A stretch of DNA of 64,000 nt from Cannabis sativa. Lineage: Eukaryota > Streptophyta > Magnoliopsida > Rosales > Cannabaceae. Within the stretch, counting starts at the first letter, position 1. Each line of letters starts with the position of its first letter. Both the position numbers and the translations under genes were made by a program. The DNA lies in assembly GCF_029168945.1 (NCBI RefSeq), contig NC_083603.1:43276396-43340395 (forward strand). The letters run 5' to 3'. Below, piece after piece: positions 10,830 through 21,786 of this stretch. The notes below the pieces were generated by a model. The model worked only from the letters and a program-made list of their open reading frames with translations, searched no databases and had not been told where the DNA came from.

Positions 10830-12440
10830 GTGAGAAGGGGAGAGGGGTGTTTGGCATATAAGAAAATGAAGGTGAAAAGTTGGAATAATGGAGGAAATGG
10901 TTGAGATGTCAATGTCTTCATTTCACTTGTAAGACCCAAAAAATTATATAATAGAAAGGAAAAAAAATGATTGGCCTTTTTCTCAATGCATAATGGGTTC
11001 ATCACATTGTTAAGAAATGCATAAGAAGGTTCCTCATGGATTTGGAGTTGCCTTTTTCCATTTTCAACTATGGTTGTTTTTATTATCTTTGACATCTTCT
11101 TTCATTACTTAAAACCCAATCGAAGTATCTGTTAAAACTCAAGTTTATCTCTCTTAAGTGGGTAGTTTTTGGATCAATATAAGTTACACCAAACACATGA
11201 TGAAATGGGTAATTTGTTTTCATTATATGATTGGTGCTTTTGTCAAAATAATACATAAAACAATACCCTTATGTTAATAACCTATATATATCTAAGGTCA
11301 TCACATCACATTACCAAAAAAGTTTGTTCAAAAGGCTTTTGAATGAACCATAATATACTTATCTAGAATTGTGTTTTGCAAGAAATCCAACAACAAATTA
11401 CACCAAAAATAATAAATTATGCCTCAATTATGTGTAGATTTTCCAAGTGGTGCAACCTCCCTCTTTAAGTGGCTCCTCAATATCTCCACTAAAAACACAA
11501 AGAAACCAAAGATTCGGTAGCTAGAGAATAAATAAAACCTAACTTCTTGTCCTTCTTGCTTGACAATATAGTGCACATTGTATTACCAAATTAGATATAT
11601 TTATATGTATTGGACTTGGTTTTGCCCATTATGATATTAAAAACTATATATGTATTGCCCTTAAAGATTTCCTACTGATGTTAACATGAATTGCAAGTAA
11701 GATTTTCTCACTAACATATATTGTGGAACTACCACCAAGTAGTTTGTATTAACATGTATTACTACAAATAATTCTGAGGCTTTTTGGGCAAAACAACTCC
11801 TCCAATAGCACAATAAGGATTTTTTCATAGAAGTAGGTAAGGGGCAAGCAAAGACTAGAGATATCAAAAATCTAGTGGGTGGAATTATTATTATTATTAT
11901 TACATTTTCACCAACTTTAAGAATCTATGATCTCAGTCCAACCATGTACATGGTCAGAGTCCAACAACAACGATACAAGACACCATTGTTAGAGAATATG
12001 CTTTTATTATAGTAATCACAATTTACTTATGGATAATATATATCAGCTGTTTTGGGGTTGGCAATATAGAATCTTATCTGCCATCTCAGCCATTTATGGA
12101 ACAAAGAAAATAACCCACATAGGCTACTCAAATCAAGTTTCTCAATCATACCAAACAAGAAAAAGGGTAAAAAGCACCAATGATCTTTTTTATGCAAAGC
12201 AAATTTTTATGCATGAACCCCAATTATGAGCTTGTCAAGAAAATTCCACATAGGTGATAGGTGCCTTTCTCAGTAACAAGTGTATCATTCGAAATAAATC
12301 TTTCAATGGCCTGAAGAAAAACAATCAAATACAAAGAGAGAACTCTCAAAAAGCTTTGCTCTATGTCTTGGAGCTGCTTATTTCCTTACAAGGAACACCT
12401 CCCAACTAAAAGATACATGTAAAAATGACAATTAAATATA
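10830..12440. other. intergenic region between MIR171 and the gamma-CAL gene
   Basis: Holds an (ATT)n run near 11885-11903 and scattered A/T tracts. Short open frames lack recognisable domains and codon bias. It would contain the distal MIR171 promoter and the 3' UTR of the gamma-CAL gene. Confidence 0.45.
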
Positions 12441-12450
12441 AAGATTTTTA

Positions 12451-15257
12451 TCAAATAGTGATGCCCAATGACTTCTTAAACTTTTCAACCTCCAAATATG
12501 CTGTGGAGTAAGGAAGGAACTCCATGAAATGTTCTTTGCTCAGATCATTGATTGCTACAGCAAGTTTTGGGATCTCTAAGGTTTCTTCATGGGAAAGAGT
12601 TCGGACAAACCTTGCAGGATTTCCAGCCCAAAGTTCGCCAGTTGGAATTCGTCTCCCTGGGGGAACCACGGATCCAGCCTCCAAGATAGAGTGAGTCTCC
12701 ACCAACGAACCTTCCATGAGAATAGAGTGCTGCCCAATAATGCACTCCGGTTCAATTGTGCAAGAACGCAAGAGACTGTATGCACCGATTGTCACAAACC
12801 TCTCAATAAATGTCTCTGCTGGAAGGCCTAGAATTGGAAAGTTGCATAAACTGTAAATTATTAGCCAAACAAAGAAGACGCCAAACATGGCCCTAAATCC
12901 AGGAATATGTTAGCCAAACTTTGCTGGTGAAAAGCAAATACAAAATCTAAAAACTTTTGTTTAATAAAAACTAAAACACAAGTATAAGATACAAAAGATG
13001 TGCATGTGGCAGAGTAATCAAAGGCTGTCTCCATAAAAGTAAACCATCAAAATTACCGGCAAAATAAAATATAATTTTGGTTCCATGTCTACAAAAGTTG
13101 GAAAACAAAACAGAAAATAATTTAGGATCTGTGAAGAATCAGATAATGCTTCAGAGAAAGAGGTATCAAGAAATATAAACACAGAAGGTAACTAAGATTT
13201 TAATTCAAATTTATCTACGACGAAGTTGATGAAGTGAAGTTTTCATTTAGATGATTGTCAATGGTAATTCACACACAAAAAAGATCAATAAAATAAATGT
13301 GATTGAAATCTTAAGCTCCTACACAAAAAAGATCAATGAAATAAATGTGATTGAAATCTTAAGCTCGTATAGAAATTTATCTACATGTTCATAACAAAAT
13401 TAGTACACAAGTTTCGACTATTTCATTCTTGTGCATAGGGCCTAAAAGGGTAGATCAAATTATCAGATTCGTGGTTTGCTTCCACGAGGTCTGCGGTTTG
13501 AATCCATCCTTAGTACCTACATAGCAATAACTATAATTTCTTGTTCCTTTAAAATATTATAGGATGGCCCAAAACCCTTAAAAAAGATTGAGGTATGCTA
13601 AGCCTCAGCATCTCAAATGTAAAGTGTAGACTGGAGCCTTACTACCATAATAGATAATAGGAACCGCAATAGATCACAATTTGATCAAAGATTGGAAGCT
13701 ATACATTTTATTCAACAAGATTATCTACCCAGTTACTAAACATGCAGGCTTGTTTCCTAAGACTTGTTGGCAACAAAGGAAAAAAAACAAAATTGCACAT
13801 TGATCAGATCAGAAGCCTAAGAAACTTAAGCTCCAAAATACGCTAAAAGTCCCACCTAATTGTCATTCTAACATTATATACATCACACATTCCATCTCTC
13901 TCAATACACAAAATCCAACTTTTTCTCGTTCCCTGGTAATTTTATTAGCCAAAATCTGTTACTTATTCATATTTTGTTGAGAAAAAATGCTATTGGGTTG
14001 GGGGGAATAACTGAAAATGAAAAAAAGGATTTTTTTTTTGGAACTTCTTTATTCCAATCTACTCGCAAAAAAAAAAATTAGTACTCATATACAACTTTCA
14101 ATTTTCCTAAAAAAATAATCTTGTTTGTTATTTATTTCCCTCCTAAACTCCAAGCTCCAAACAGCATTAAAAAGCAACAATAGAAGATTTTTTCCCCATA
14201 AATTTATAAATCTACTACCACACAAGATTTGTAATGGTTGTTGCTTCCTTGTTTGCACAAGCAAGCTAGAAGCTAAATGCAATAACGCGAATAAGCTACA
14301 TCATTCATTATTATTCATTTCCATCCTTAGAAGGAATATGCCAAACAAATGTATTGTTGGACTTGGACATAAGACAACTCTCAGCTCAAAAATACAAGAA
14401 AACTCCCTCCATCTAACAAGGAACTACACCTCACAATACGTGAGATGCCCTGAAAATTTCAAACTTCATTATTTCTAGCTCAATTGCTATTCCCTATAAG
14501 ATGATTAGCTCAATCAGTCATTCAAAGGCAACCTACCATTATCAGACAATCATCCCAGCTCCAAAAGACATGCCAAAACATGTTTTTCCCACTACTCCTT
14601 CATGTTTAGTTCCTAAATACACAAAATTCCATCTTTTCTTGTTTCCCCCTCTACTTTTTCCAAAGGTTCAAGACTATATCCACAAGTTACTTACATTAAC
14701 AATCATTCGAAAACACAGTCTCCAAGCTATCATTTTCAGCTTACTAAAAAGGCAATAGCAATTCACTACCTAATTCAAAACCTAAACTTTAATAAAGAAC
14801 TAGAAACCAAAACAAAATACACCATAAAATTAAGATACTTTAATTCAAATCCAAAGCTTAAGAGATCAAAAAACACGAAAATGGAGAATTAAGAACCTGT
14901 AGGCGAAGACCAAGCGGCATGAATGACGCTTCGTTCCTGAACATTGGAGCAGAATCCAACGGTGATCTTGTTGAGATCGCCTCGTAGGACCGAACCGGGC
15001 CAGACTGAAGCACCATCGCAGACGGTAACCTGTCCGGCTAAAACTACATTTGGCGCAACATAGGCGTCCACGGCCACCTTTGGGAGCCACTGCCCAAGCG
15101 GGATGATCTTCCTCTGACCTCGGTAGTCCCATTGGACTCGATCGGCCGATGGATTTACGGCCTTCCCAGCCTCAGTGGCGAGCCCACGATGAAGGATATT
15201 CTGCTGAGACGAGAGAGTGGTTAAAGCCTTCTTAGAGAATCGAGCTAGAGCCGCCAT
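12451..15257 (-). CDS. GAMMACAL: gamma carbonic anhydrase-like subunit of mitochondrial complex I
   Basis: Exon 1 is 15257-14897 and exon 2 is 12827-12451, split by a 2069-bp GT-AG intron inside a glycine codon; the product is 245 residues, close to the family length of about 250. Residues 1-30 (MAALARFSKKALTTLSSQQN, then ILHRGLATEA) look like a cleavable mitochondrial presequence. Residues about 60-200 form the left-handed beta-helix repeats (VDAYVAPNVVLAGQVTVCDG, SVWPGSVLRGD, then IIGQHSILMEGS). Of the three zinc-binding histidines of true gamma carbonic anhydrases, only H113 remains; the other two sites are A136 (TIGAYS) and R141 (LLRSC). That is typical of the inactive CAL subunits that sit with gamma-CA in the matrix-side domain of plant complex I, where they support assembly. 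Confidence 0.95.
13271..13372. repeat. 51-bp tandem duplication in the gamma-CAL intron
   Basis: CACAAAAAAGATCAATAAAA, TAAATGTGATTGAAATC and TTAAGCTCCTA are repeated once, nearly unchanged, in the next 51 bp. Recent and without coding effect. Confidence 0.85.
13430..13540 (+). repeat. weak SINE-like sequence in the gamma-CAL intron
   Basis: TCTGCGGTTTGAATCC looks like a pol III B box, preceded by a small hairpin (CGTGGTTTGCTTCCACG). No clear A box, tail or duplication. Confidence 0.2.
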
Positions 15258-15263
15258 GACTGC

Positions 15264-15269
15264 GAGAGA

Positions 15270-15306
<37 letters not shown>
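15264..15306 (+). repeat. (GA)n microsatellite in the gamma-CAL 5' UTR
   Basis: About 20 GA dinucleotides with one interruption (AGGGAG), starting 7 bp upstream of the start codon; on the transcript it is a CT-rich leader. Such CT tracts near plant transcription starts are common and vary in length between individuals. Confidence 0.9.
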
Positions 15307-15308
<2 letters not shown>

Positions 15309-15382
15309 CCGGCTTCAATGGAGAGTTGGGAAATTGGAACTGAAAGGAGAGACTGCGAAATTTGGGAACGTGATTTCACCAA

Positions 15383-15445
15383 TGGGCCAGAGAAACCAAG
15401 CCCGTTAATTTGATTTCTCATTATGGGCCGAAATAAAACTGGGCT
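15383..15445 (-). promoter_or_regulatory. site II (TGGGCC/T) elements of the gamma-CAL promoter
   Basis: TGGGCC at 15383-15388 and 15424-15429 and TGGGCT at 15440-15445 lie 125-190 bp upstream of the start codon. Clusters of TGGGCY site II motifs are known in plant nuclear promoters for respiratory-chain proteins and ribosomal proteins, where TCP factors bind. This fits a complex I subunit. Confidence 0.6.
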
Positions 15446-15449
15446 TTAT

Positions 15450-15925
15450 GGTAAGGGGTAATCCCTATTTATATGGAAAAATAAGGGAAATTTACATGCG
15501 TAAGTGTAAGTTGAAAAATATCATTTTTATTAATCAATTAATTAAATTTACCTCTAATTTTATATTTAATTTAAACATACCTCTTTTTATATGTATTATA
15601 CTCAAAATACCCCGACATAAGAGAGTCACATAGAGAGTATCTTGAAGTGACAGGGACAAAATTGGTACAATATTTTAAAAAATAGGTAAAAATGATAGAC
15701 TTTAAAAAAGATGGTAAAAATAAAAGAGGACAATATAAAAAAAGTATAGTGTGTAATTTACTCATTTCCCAATTTTTTTATAATTTTACTGTTATATGCA
15801 TAAAATTACATTTTTACTACCCTATTATTATACTGTATACTCTATTTTTTTATTAAAATTTTTTTTGGGCCATTTTGTTAAAACTTGGCAGTTCAACATT
15901 TATTTTAACCAATTTTATTATATTT
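15450..15925. other. AT-rich intergenic stretch, nothing recognised
   Basis: Short frames only, no domains or repeat arms. Confidence 0.4.
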
Positions 15926-15934
15926 TAAGTTTTT

Positions 15935-16335
15935 TAATAGTGTTGATTTGATTGGGCATATCACTTTTGTGATAATTTTTCTTTTTTTTTGTTTACTTAA
16001 AATTGATAATGAAAAATTAAAATAGACAAGAGTCCACATGCCTCATCCTTTCCAAGAAAAAATATATGTGTTTATACATATATATTTATCTTGAATCTAT
16101 GAGTAAATACATAAACTTTAATTACTGATTTGATTAGACATGTCACTTTTGTGATAATATTTTTATTTTTGTATTTTTTACTTAAATTTTATGATGAAAA
16201 GTTCAATCACCTTTTAATGCATGTTTTTATTTATATTTTTTAAAAAAAATTTAGACAACAGCACATGTGATCTCATCATTCTCAAGAAAAATATATATGT
16301 TTATATATATACTCATCTTGAATTAATGGGTAACT
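15935..16335. repeat. diverged tandem duplication, about 190-bp unit
   Basis: GATTTGATTGGGCATATCAC, TTTTGTGATAATTTTT, a 'dACAAGAGTCCACATG' type block, AAGAAAAAATATATGTG and ATCTTGAATCTATGAGTAA recur in order in the next unit (GATTTGATTAGACATGTCAC, ACAACAGCACATGTG, AAGAAAAATATATATG, ATCTTGAATTAATGGGTAA). Confidence 0.7.
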
Positions 16336-16374
16336 ACACACATTATTTGTTTTTCATTGTTTTTGAGCTCTCTC

Positions 16375-16505
16375 CCTTCTGTTCATCTTCTTCTTCATTT
16401 TTTTTGGCCCAACTTTATTTCTTATTCAGTTCTTCTTCTTCTTCATTTTTTTGGCCCAATTTTATTTCTTATTCAGTTTTTCTTCTTCATCTTCTTCTCA
16501 TTTTT
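16375..16505 (+). repeat. CTT-rich tandem duplication
   Basis: TTCTTCTTCATTTTTTTGGC followed by CCAACTTTATTTCTTATTCA appears twice in succession (about 62-bp unit), with a third partial copy. The open frame across it is serine/phenylalanine-rich and repeat-driven. Confidence 0.75.
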
Positions 16506-16569
16506 TTTCTTTAGTTTTTGAAGTTTTCGGTCACGTTTTTTAGAAAGATAAAAGTGGTTTTTTTATCTG

Positions 16570-17310
16570 ATTTTTCAGAACTGAGCTTGCAAATATAGTC
16601 CTTATTGCATCAGGTGTTGAGGCTGTGCAGAAGATGGTTAGTTTTTTTAATTATTTTTTTTATTCTTTTGTTTTTTTATTTGTTTTAGTGTTGTTTTACA
16701 GTTGTTTTTCATAATTTATTTTTTTTGACGTCAATTTCAGTGTTCTTGCTCCATCTTGCTGGAATTAATGATTGTTTTTTGGGTGTTCGGTTCTGTAGTG
16801 GTTCTATCCGTGTGTGTGAAAGATGTAGGCTATAAAATACATTTCTTCTTCCTTCTCTATGGTTATTTTGGGTTTTTTTTTTTTTATTCTGGTTCTCCTA
16901 TAAATATATTTGACGAGCTCACTAGTAAATGTATTGAGGTGTGTGGTTCTTTTATGTTTTTCTAAGTGGTTATATCTGCTTATTGTTTTACATTTGTTTT
17001 TGTGTTATTTTAGTAGTTTTTTATTTTGATTTTTTAAAATTTGGCTTGCAAATATAGCTGTTATTGCATCTGGTATTGAGGATGTGCAGAACATTGTTAG
17101 TTTTTTTTAATCATTTTTTCCTTTCTTTTTGTTTGATTTGTTTTAGTGTTGTTTTATAGTTGTTTTGCTATGATTATTTATTTAACGTCGATTTCACAGT
17201 TTTTTCTCAATCTCACCAAAATTAATAGTTGTTTTCTGATTATTTTAGTGTTATTGTGGTGGTTCTGTCCGTGGGTGTGGAAAATAGAGGCCTCATTTTT
17301 TTTTTGGTGT
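16570..17310 (+). repeat. duplicated exon-like block of unknown origin
   Basis: Copy 1 begins near 16578 (GAGCTTGCAAATATAGTCCT) and copy 2 near 17040 (GGCTTGCAAATATAGCTGTT). Both continue through TTATTGCATC, GTGCAGAA, TTTTAGTGTTGTTTTA, a GACGTC/AACGTC plus AATTTCA block, GTGGTTCT and TCCGTG. Copy 1 reads ELANIVLIASGVEAVQKM between a TTTTTCAG acceptor-like and a GTTAGT donor-like site. I do not recognise the protein, and copy 2 has a stop. Confidence 0.6.
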
Positions 17311-17544
17311 TTACAGTATAAGAGAAAAAACAAATAAGCCAAGACAGTATAAAAGTTATTTCTGCCGTGTGGCAGTATTTTTGTAAAGATTGAGCCAAAA
17401 GTTAGTATTTTTGTAAGTTTTCCAAAAATAAAGCTAGTTTAGATAAATATGGTAAGAAAACTTAATAGGAAAAAAATATGGTGTTAAAAATAAAAACTTT
17501 CGATTGAATTACCATTAAAGATATTAAAATTCCCTTCATATTTT

Positions 17545-18290
17545 TTTACAGTGATTGCCGAAGTTGTCACCGGTGCTGAAAAAGGCACCAGAGTTTTCTT
17601 TTGGCGCTGGAAAAATTGTCGGAGTTACTGCCGGCACTGAAAAAGTCATCGAAATTGGCATTATCGCCGGAAAAATCACCGAAAAAGTCACCAAGAAACT
17701 GGTTTCTTTCTTGATGAAGAAACTAGTTTATGGGTGATTTTTCTGGTAATTTTTCCGGTGACAATGCCAATTCCGATAATTTTCTAGAGTTTGCTATCGG
17801 TATCGAAAAAGTCGCCGGAGTAGCTGCCAGTGTCGGAAAATTTGTCAGGGTTGCTGCCAACGCCATAAAAGTTATCAGAATTAGCATTGTCGTCAAAAAA
17901 ATCACCGAAAAAATTACCAAGAAACTTGTTTCTTCATCAAGAAAAACCAGTTTCTTGGTAATTTTTCTGGCGACTATGCCAATTCCGATAACTTTTCTGA
18001 AGTTTGTTGTTGGTGCTGAAAAAGTCGCCAGAGTAGCTGCCAGTGTCAGAAAAATCGTCAGAATTGGCATTGTTACCAGAAAAATCACTAAGAAAGTAGT
18101 TTATTCATCAAGAACTGATTTCTTGGTGACTTTTTCAGTAATTTTTTCGGCAACAATGCCAATTGTGACGAATTTTTTAGCGTCGGCAATAACTTCGATG
18201 AATTTTCCGGCACCGACAGCTACTCCGGTGATTTTCCCGGTGCCGACAGTAAATTTCGGCAACTTACCCGACACCAGTGACAAATAAAAC
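17545..18290. repeat. inverted modular array, open on both strands
   Basis: Modules made of words like TTTTCCGGCGACAATGCCAA, GCCGGAGTAGCTGCCAGTGT and ACCAAGAAACTGGTTTCTT alternate in direct and inverted orientation. At least three local palindromes lie near 17690-17745, 17900-17975 and 18070-18140. It is open for 185 codons on + (17730-18287) and in two frames on - (18088-17723, 18283-18101), because the inverted modules encode similar Lys/Val/Ile/Gly/Thr-rich patterns such as KITEKITKKLVSSSRK. It is far more GC-rich than its surroundings. More likely a fold-back transposon interior or satellite-like block than a gene. Confidence 0.65.
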
Positions 18291-18299
18291 TACCTAAAC

Positions 18300-19352
18300 A
18301 AATAAAAATATTAAATATGAGATTTAAAAAGCTAATATATATATGGCATATTAAATAAAGACCTAAAAATTAAAAAAAAAAAATACTTTAAAAGTGTCAT
18401 ATTTAACATATAAAAAAAAACCTATAACACCTAATACTCTACCTAATACATATATAGATTTGGTAATATGATATATAATCAACCTCTATGTGAAATATCC
18501 ACTATATATTGATTTTTTCTTCCTATGTTAAAGAGCTTAAAATTACAATTGGATAACAATTAGTGTTGAACTACTAAATTAACGACAAACTTAATTAGAA
18601 GAGAGGTTGAATGAATATATGTCATTATCGCATATATCATCACTTCACATGAAAAAATACTACGACACAAGTTTGACCGGGAAAATAATGGCTACACTTT
18701 ATATCCACATGAGATCATATACAACTAGCTACAAGAAAGATCCTAAAGCATATTATTTTCTAGAAAGAGTCATCAAAATTATCCTCCATATACTTTGTAT
18801 AGTACCCAAGATTAATTAATTAATTCATATCAACTCTTATATATATTTATATATATTAAATCATTTCCACTCTCATAATTATGGCCACTACTTCTAATAT
18901 AAAAAATGTACGACTCTAATTAATCTTATGATTAACTCGTAATATGTTAATGGTTTACAGTTGTGAATTAAGTAATGCCTAACAAATTATATTTATATAA
19001 AAATAAAAAACAAACTATTTCAATGGAATAATTTTTGGAAAACAGTAAGAAAGATATTTATGTTTGGGAAATAATAATTCCCATTCTTGTTTTTATTTTC
19101 ATTAGTTACTTTAAGAATCTTTGATCACTTATCATGAATGGAAAAAAGAAGAATCAAGTTAATGCATTGCATGCAATGCATAAAGCCATTTCGAAGCAAT
19201 CCCTATCTAATTTTTCCAAGTAGCTAGTAGAAGAATAAGTCTAGCTAGTTGCTGAGGCTGCATAGTACTTTTCTTTTATTATTTTATTTTCTTTATTTCT
19301 TAAACTAATTTAGGATTTGAGTTTAATCTATTTATTTATATGTATATTTTAT
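18300..19352. other. AT-rich intergenic region before the copia element
   Basis: No supported gene. A GCATTGCATGCAATGC palindrome lies near 19164-19179. Short frames lack domains. Confidence 0.4.
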
Positions 19353-19357
19353 CATTT

Positions 19358-19765
19358 TGCGAAAATGATGATTAGTGGTGCAGAATTTAATCAACTAAAT
19401 TTTAAATAATTAACAATGACAAGATTAACAAAATGCAAACAGTAATCAGAAGAAAAAATAAGGATGAACAAAGTATGAACACCCAGAAATGATTAAAGCA
19501 GTAAATAATAAAATTAACAACAAGATATATACTGGTTCAAGCCCGATTAATTGATCGATGTGATCTATGGTTCTACTTTAGTTCTAGAACACCACCAAAT
19601 CTTCTTTATTGATTGAGCAAAAACATGTACAATATAGTCGAGAAGAGTCTCTAAAGAGTTCTATCAAAGTATTACAACTCTCACACTCTAACCCAAGAAT
19701 CTTCTTCATCTACAAAAGATTCTTCATACAAAATCCAACCCCAGTCTCTCTCTGTTCTCTGTACC
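19358..19765 (-). repeat. truncated 3' LTR of the copia element
   Basis: Aligned by eye with 22684-23010 plus 33485-33565: AGAATTTAATCAACTAAA, GATTAAAGCAGTAAATAA, AAGATATATACTGGTTCAAG, ACCACCAAATCTTC, GAAGAGTCT, CTCTCACACTCTAACCCAAG and TCCAACCCCAGTCTCTCTC all have counterparts there. The similarity stops at CTCTCTGTTCTCT, after which pol sequence begins. Confidence 0.8.
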
Positions 19766-19829
19766 TTTGTTTTCATACAAGTAGTGATCATATGCTGATG
19801 GTTTGAACCTGATTTGTTGCATATAACTA

Positions 19830-20530
19830 TCAAAATATTTATTCTATTCCATTGGAGACTGTTTCAAGCCATATAAAGATCTATTAAGCTTGCATGAAAA
19901 TTCAACTCCTTTCCCTTCCACCTAAAACCTAGGTGGTTGCTTCATGTAGATCCCTTCATCCAAGAATCCATTTAGAAAGGCAGTCTTAACATCAAGTTGT
20001 TCAACTTCAAGCTCCATTTGAGCTGCCAGAGACAACATCAGTCTTATCATCTTGTACTTTACCACAAGTGAGAAGATTTCACTGTAGTCCTATTTCTTTT
20101 ACCTAAGTAAAGCCTTTAGCCACTAAGTCTGCTTTTACGAACCTTGCCGAAGGGTGAATCTCTCTCCAGATTCTATCACACGCCAATTGATAAACTTCCA
20201 AACCTGTCTATCTGAATCATTCTAAAACCTTTATTTGGTCTTAATTATCTTCCGTCTGAGCATTGTCTTTCGATTCCACACTAGCTTCTGTCTGTGAACC
20301 TTATATTCTAGGAGCTTCATTACGTAATCCATTTCCATGCATGTAGTGTTTTTGTTTCTTATTTTTCTCGCATCACACGGAGACACACTATCTTTTCCGA
20401 ATGTCAAATGAGAATATTTTAACTCATTGAAAACCACATTTCTAGTAATTTCAACCTTTAGTCTATACCCCTTGGTACCTAAGGCATAACCTAAGAAAGT
20501 TCTCTTAACGGATATAGGTTTCAACTTGTC
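19830..20530 (-). pseudogene. copia reverse-transcriptase and pre-RT fragments
   Basis: Around 20010-19930 the minus strand encodes a MELEVEQLDVKTAFLNGFLD-like stretch followed by GIYMKQPPR, which is the Ty1-copia RT core; frames are broken by stops. 20524-20231 reads MKPISVKRTFLGYALGTKGY and continues to TRNVVFNE, the linker between integrase and RT (the usual F-GY---KGYR---P---V-SRDVVFDE pattern). The catalytic YVDD region and RNase H are missing. Confidence 0.8.
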
Positions 20531-20699
20531 AATAAATTGGTGTGCATATGCTTTACACCTAGATGTTTTTAATGTGATAGGTTGGGGGTTCTATTATATC
20601 ACATTTCATAAGGTGTTTTTAAGCCTATAGCTCTATTTGGGCTTTTATTTATAAGATAAGTTGCAGTTTTTAGAGCTTCCCTCCAAAATAGTTTTTCTA

Positions 20700-21165
20700 A
20701 TCCAGAACTGAATAGTGTAAGCATCTAACTTTGTTCAACAAGGTTCAGTTTATCCTTTTAGCAATACTATTTTATTTTGGGGTCTTCACTACAGTTCTAT
20801 GCCTACTATTTTCAAATTCTTGACACAACTTGTCAAATTTGGAGTCAATAAACTCCAACCCATTATCCGCCCTTAGGTTCATAATTTTAAGATCTGTTTG
20901 GTTTTCCACCTATGTTTTCTAAATTCTAAATTGTTCCAGGCACTCATTATTAGTATCTAGCAAATAGGTCCAAACACACCTACTATAATCATCAACTATT
21001 AAAAGAAAATATTGCTTACCGGAGTGAGTAGGTACTTTGTATGGCCCCCAAAGATCAACATACACATATTCGAGTATCTTCTTAGTTGTGTGCCTTGCTG
21101 AAGTGAACTTTAGCTTATGTTGTTTCCCTAAAACACAAGCTTTCACAAAATATGAAGGCACAAGA
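20700..21165 (-). pseudogene. copia integrase fragment
   Basis: 21161-20919 reads CVLGKQHKLKFTSARHTTKK and then YVDLWGPYKVPTHSGKQYFL with LIVDDYSRCVWTYLL, the GAG-pre-integrase and integrase core start including the first catalytic Asp. Downstream to about 20700 further core motifs are readable only across stops and frameshifts. Non-functional. Confidence 0.85.
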
Positions 21166-21300
21166 ATTTAGATTTGCAATTATACCTTGTTTGTGTAGTT
21201 CCTTGAGGTCTTGTTTCACTGATATATCCAAGTCTGTGATGCCACAGTTTCATATTTTTCTACTCCTTTCACCATGGTTGCTTTTTTGGATGGTATAGTT

Positions 21301-21454
21301 TCTCCTTAGAGAACATATAAATTATTGATCTTTTTACATTTTATCACTACCAAAGAATCTTTTGTGATCCTCAAGTTTCTCCTTAGAGAACATATAAATT
21401 ATTGATCTTTTTACATTTTATCACTACCAAAGAATCTTTTGTGATCCTCAAGTT
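21301..21454. repeat. exact 77-bp tandem duplication inside copia pol
   Basis: Units 21301-21377 and 21378-21454 both begin TCTCCTTAGAGAACATATAA and end TGTGATCCTCAAGTT; I see no difference between them. The duplication is therefore younger than the diverged LTRs, or is an assembly artefact. Confidence 0.9.
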
Positions 21455-21786
21455 TCTGTGCATGGACTTGTATCTGTATCTTTCATCTTCAAGTACACAC
21501 AGGGATATGAGGTTTCATCTAAGCTCTGGGATGTACCTTACGTTCGTTAGCACCTTGATTCTGCCATCATACTACTTGATGGCAACCTTCTCGATTCTAA
21601 TCACCCTACGTGAATGATCATTTCCCATTAGAACATTACCTCCATCAACTGATCTATAATCAAAAAATAACTCTTGACTCAGACACATGTGATAAATGCA
21701 TCTAGAGTCAAGAATTCACTCTTTGCTCATTGATGACTTCGAGATAGAGAACAGTTCTCCCTCAGTGGAGCAGTCATCACTATCCT

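Noticed and set aside
10817..11095. Minus-strand frame upstream of MIR171
   Set aside because: No recognisable domain; low-complexity, overlaps the likely promoter and leader of the miRNA gene.
13430..13540. Possible tRNA gene (GGTTTGAATCC loop)
   Set aside because: Only a B-box-like loop and one small hairpin; no acceptor stem or anticodon arm can be folded.
15217..15408. Plus-strand frame with RERERERE run
   Set aside because: Translation of the (GA)n microsatellite opposite the gamma-CAL first exon.
17730..18287. 185-codon plus-strand frame as a real protein gene
   Set aside because: The minus strand is equally open because of inverted modules; there is no start context or splice structure. 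Kept as a repeat with a finding.
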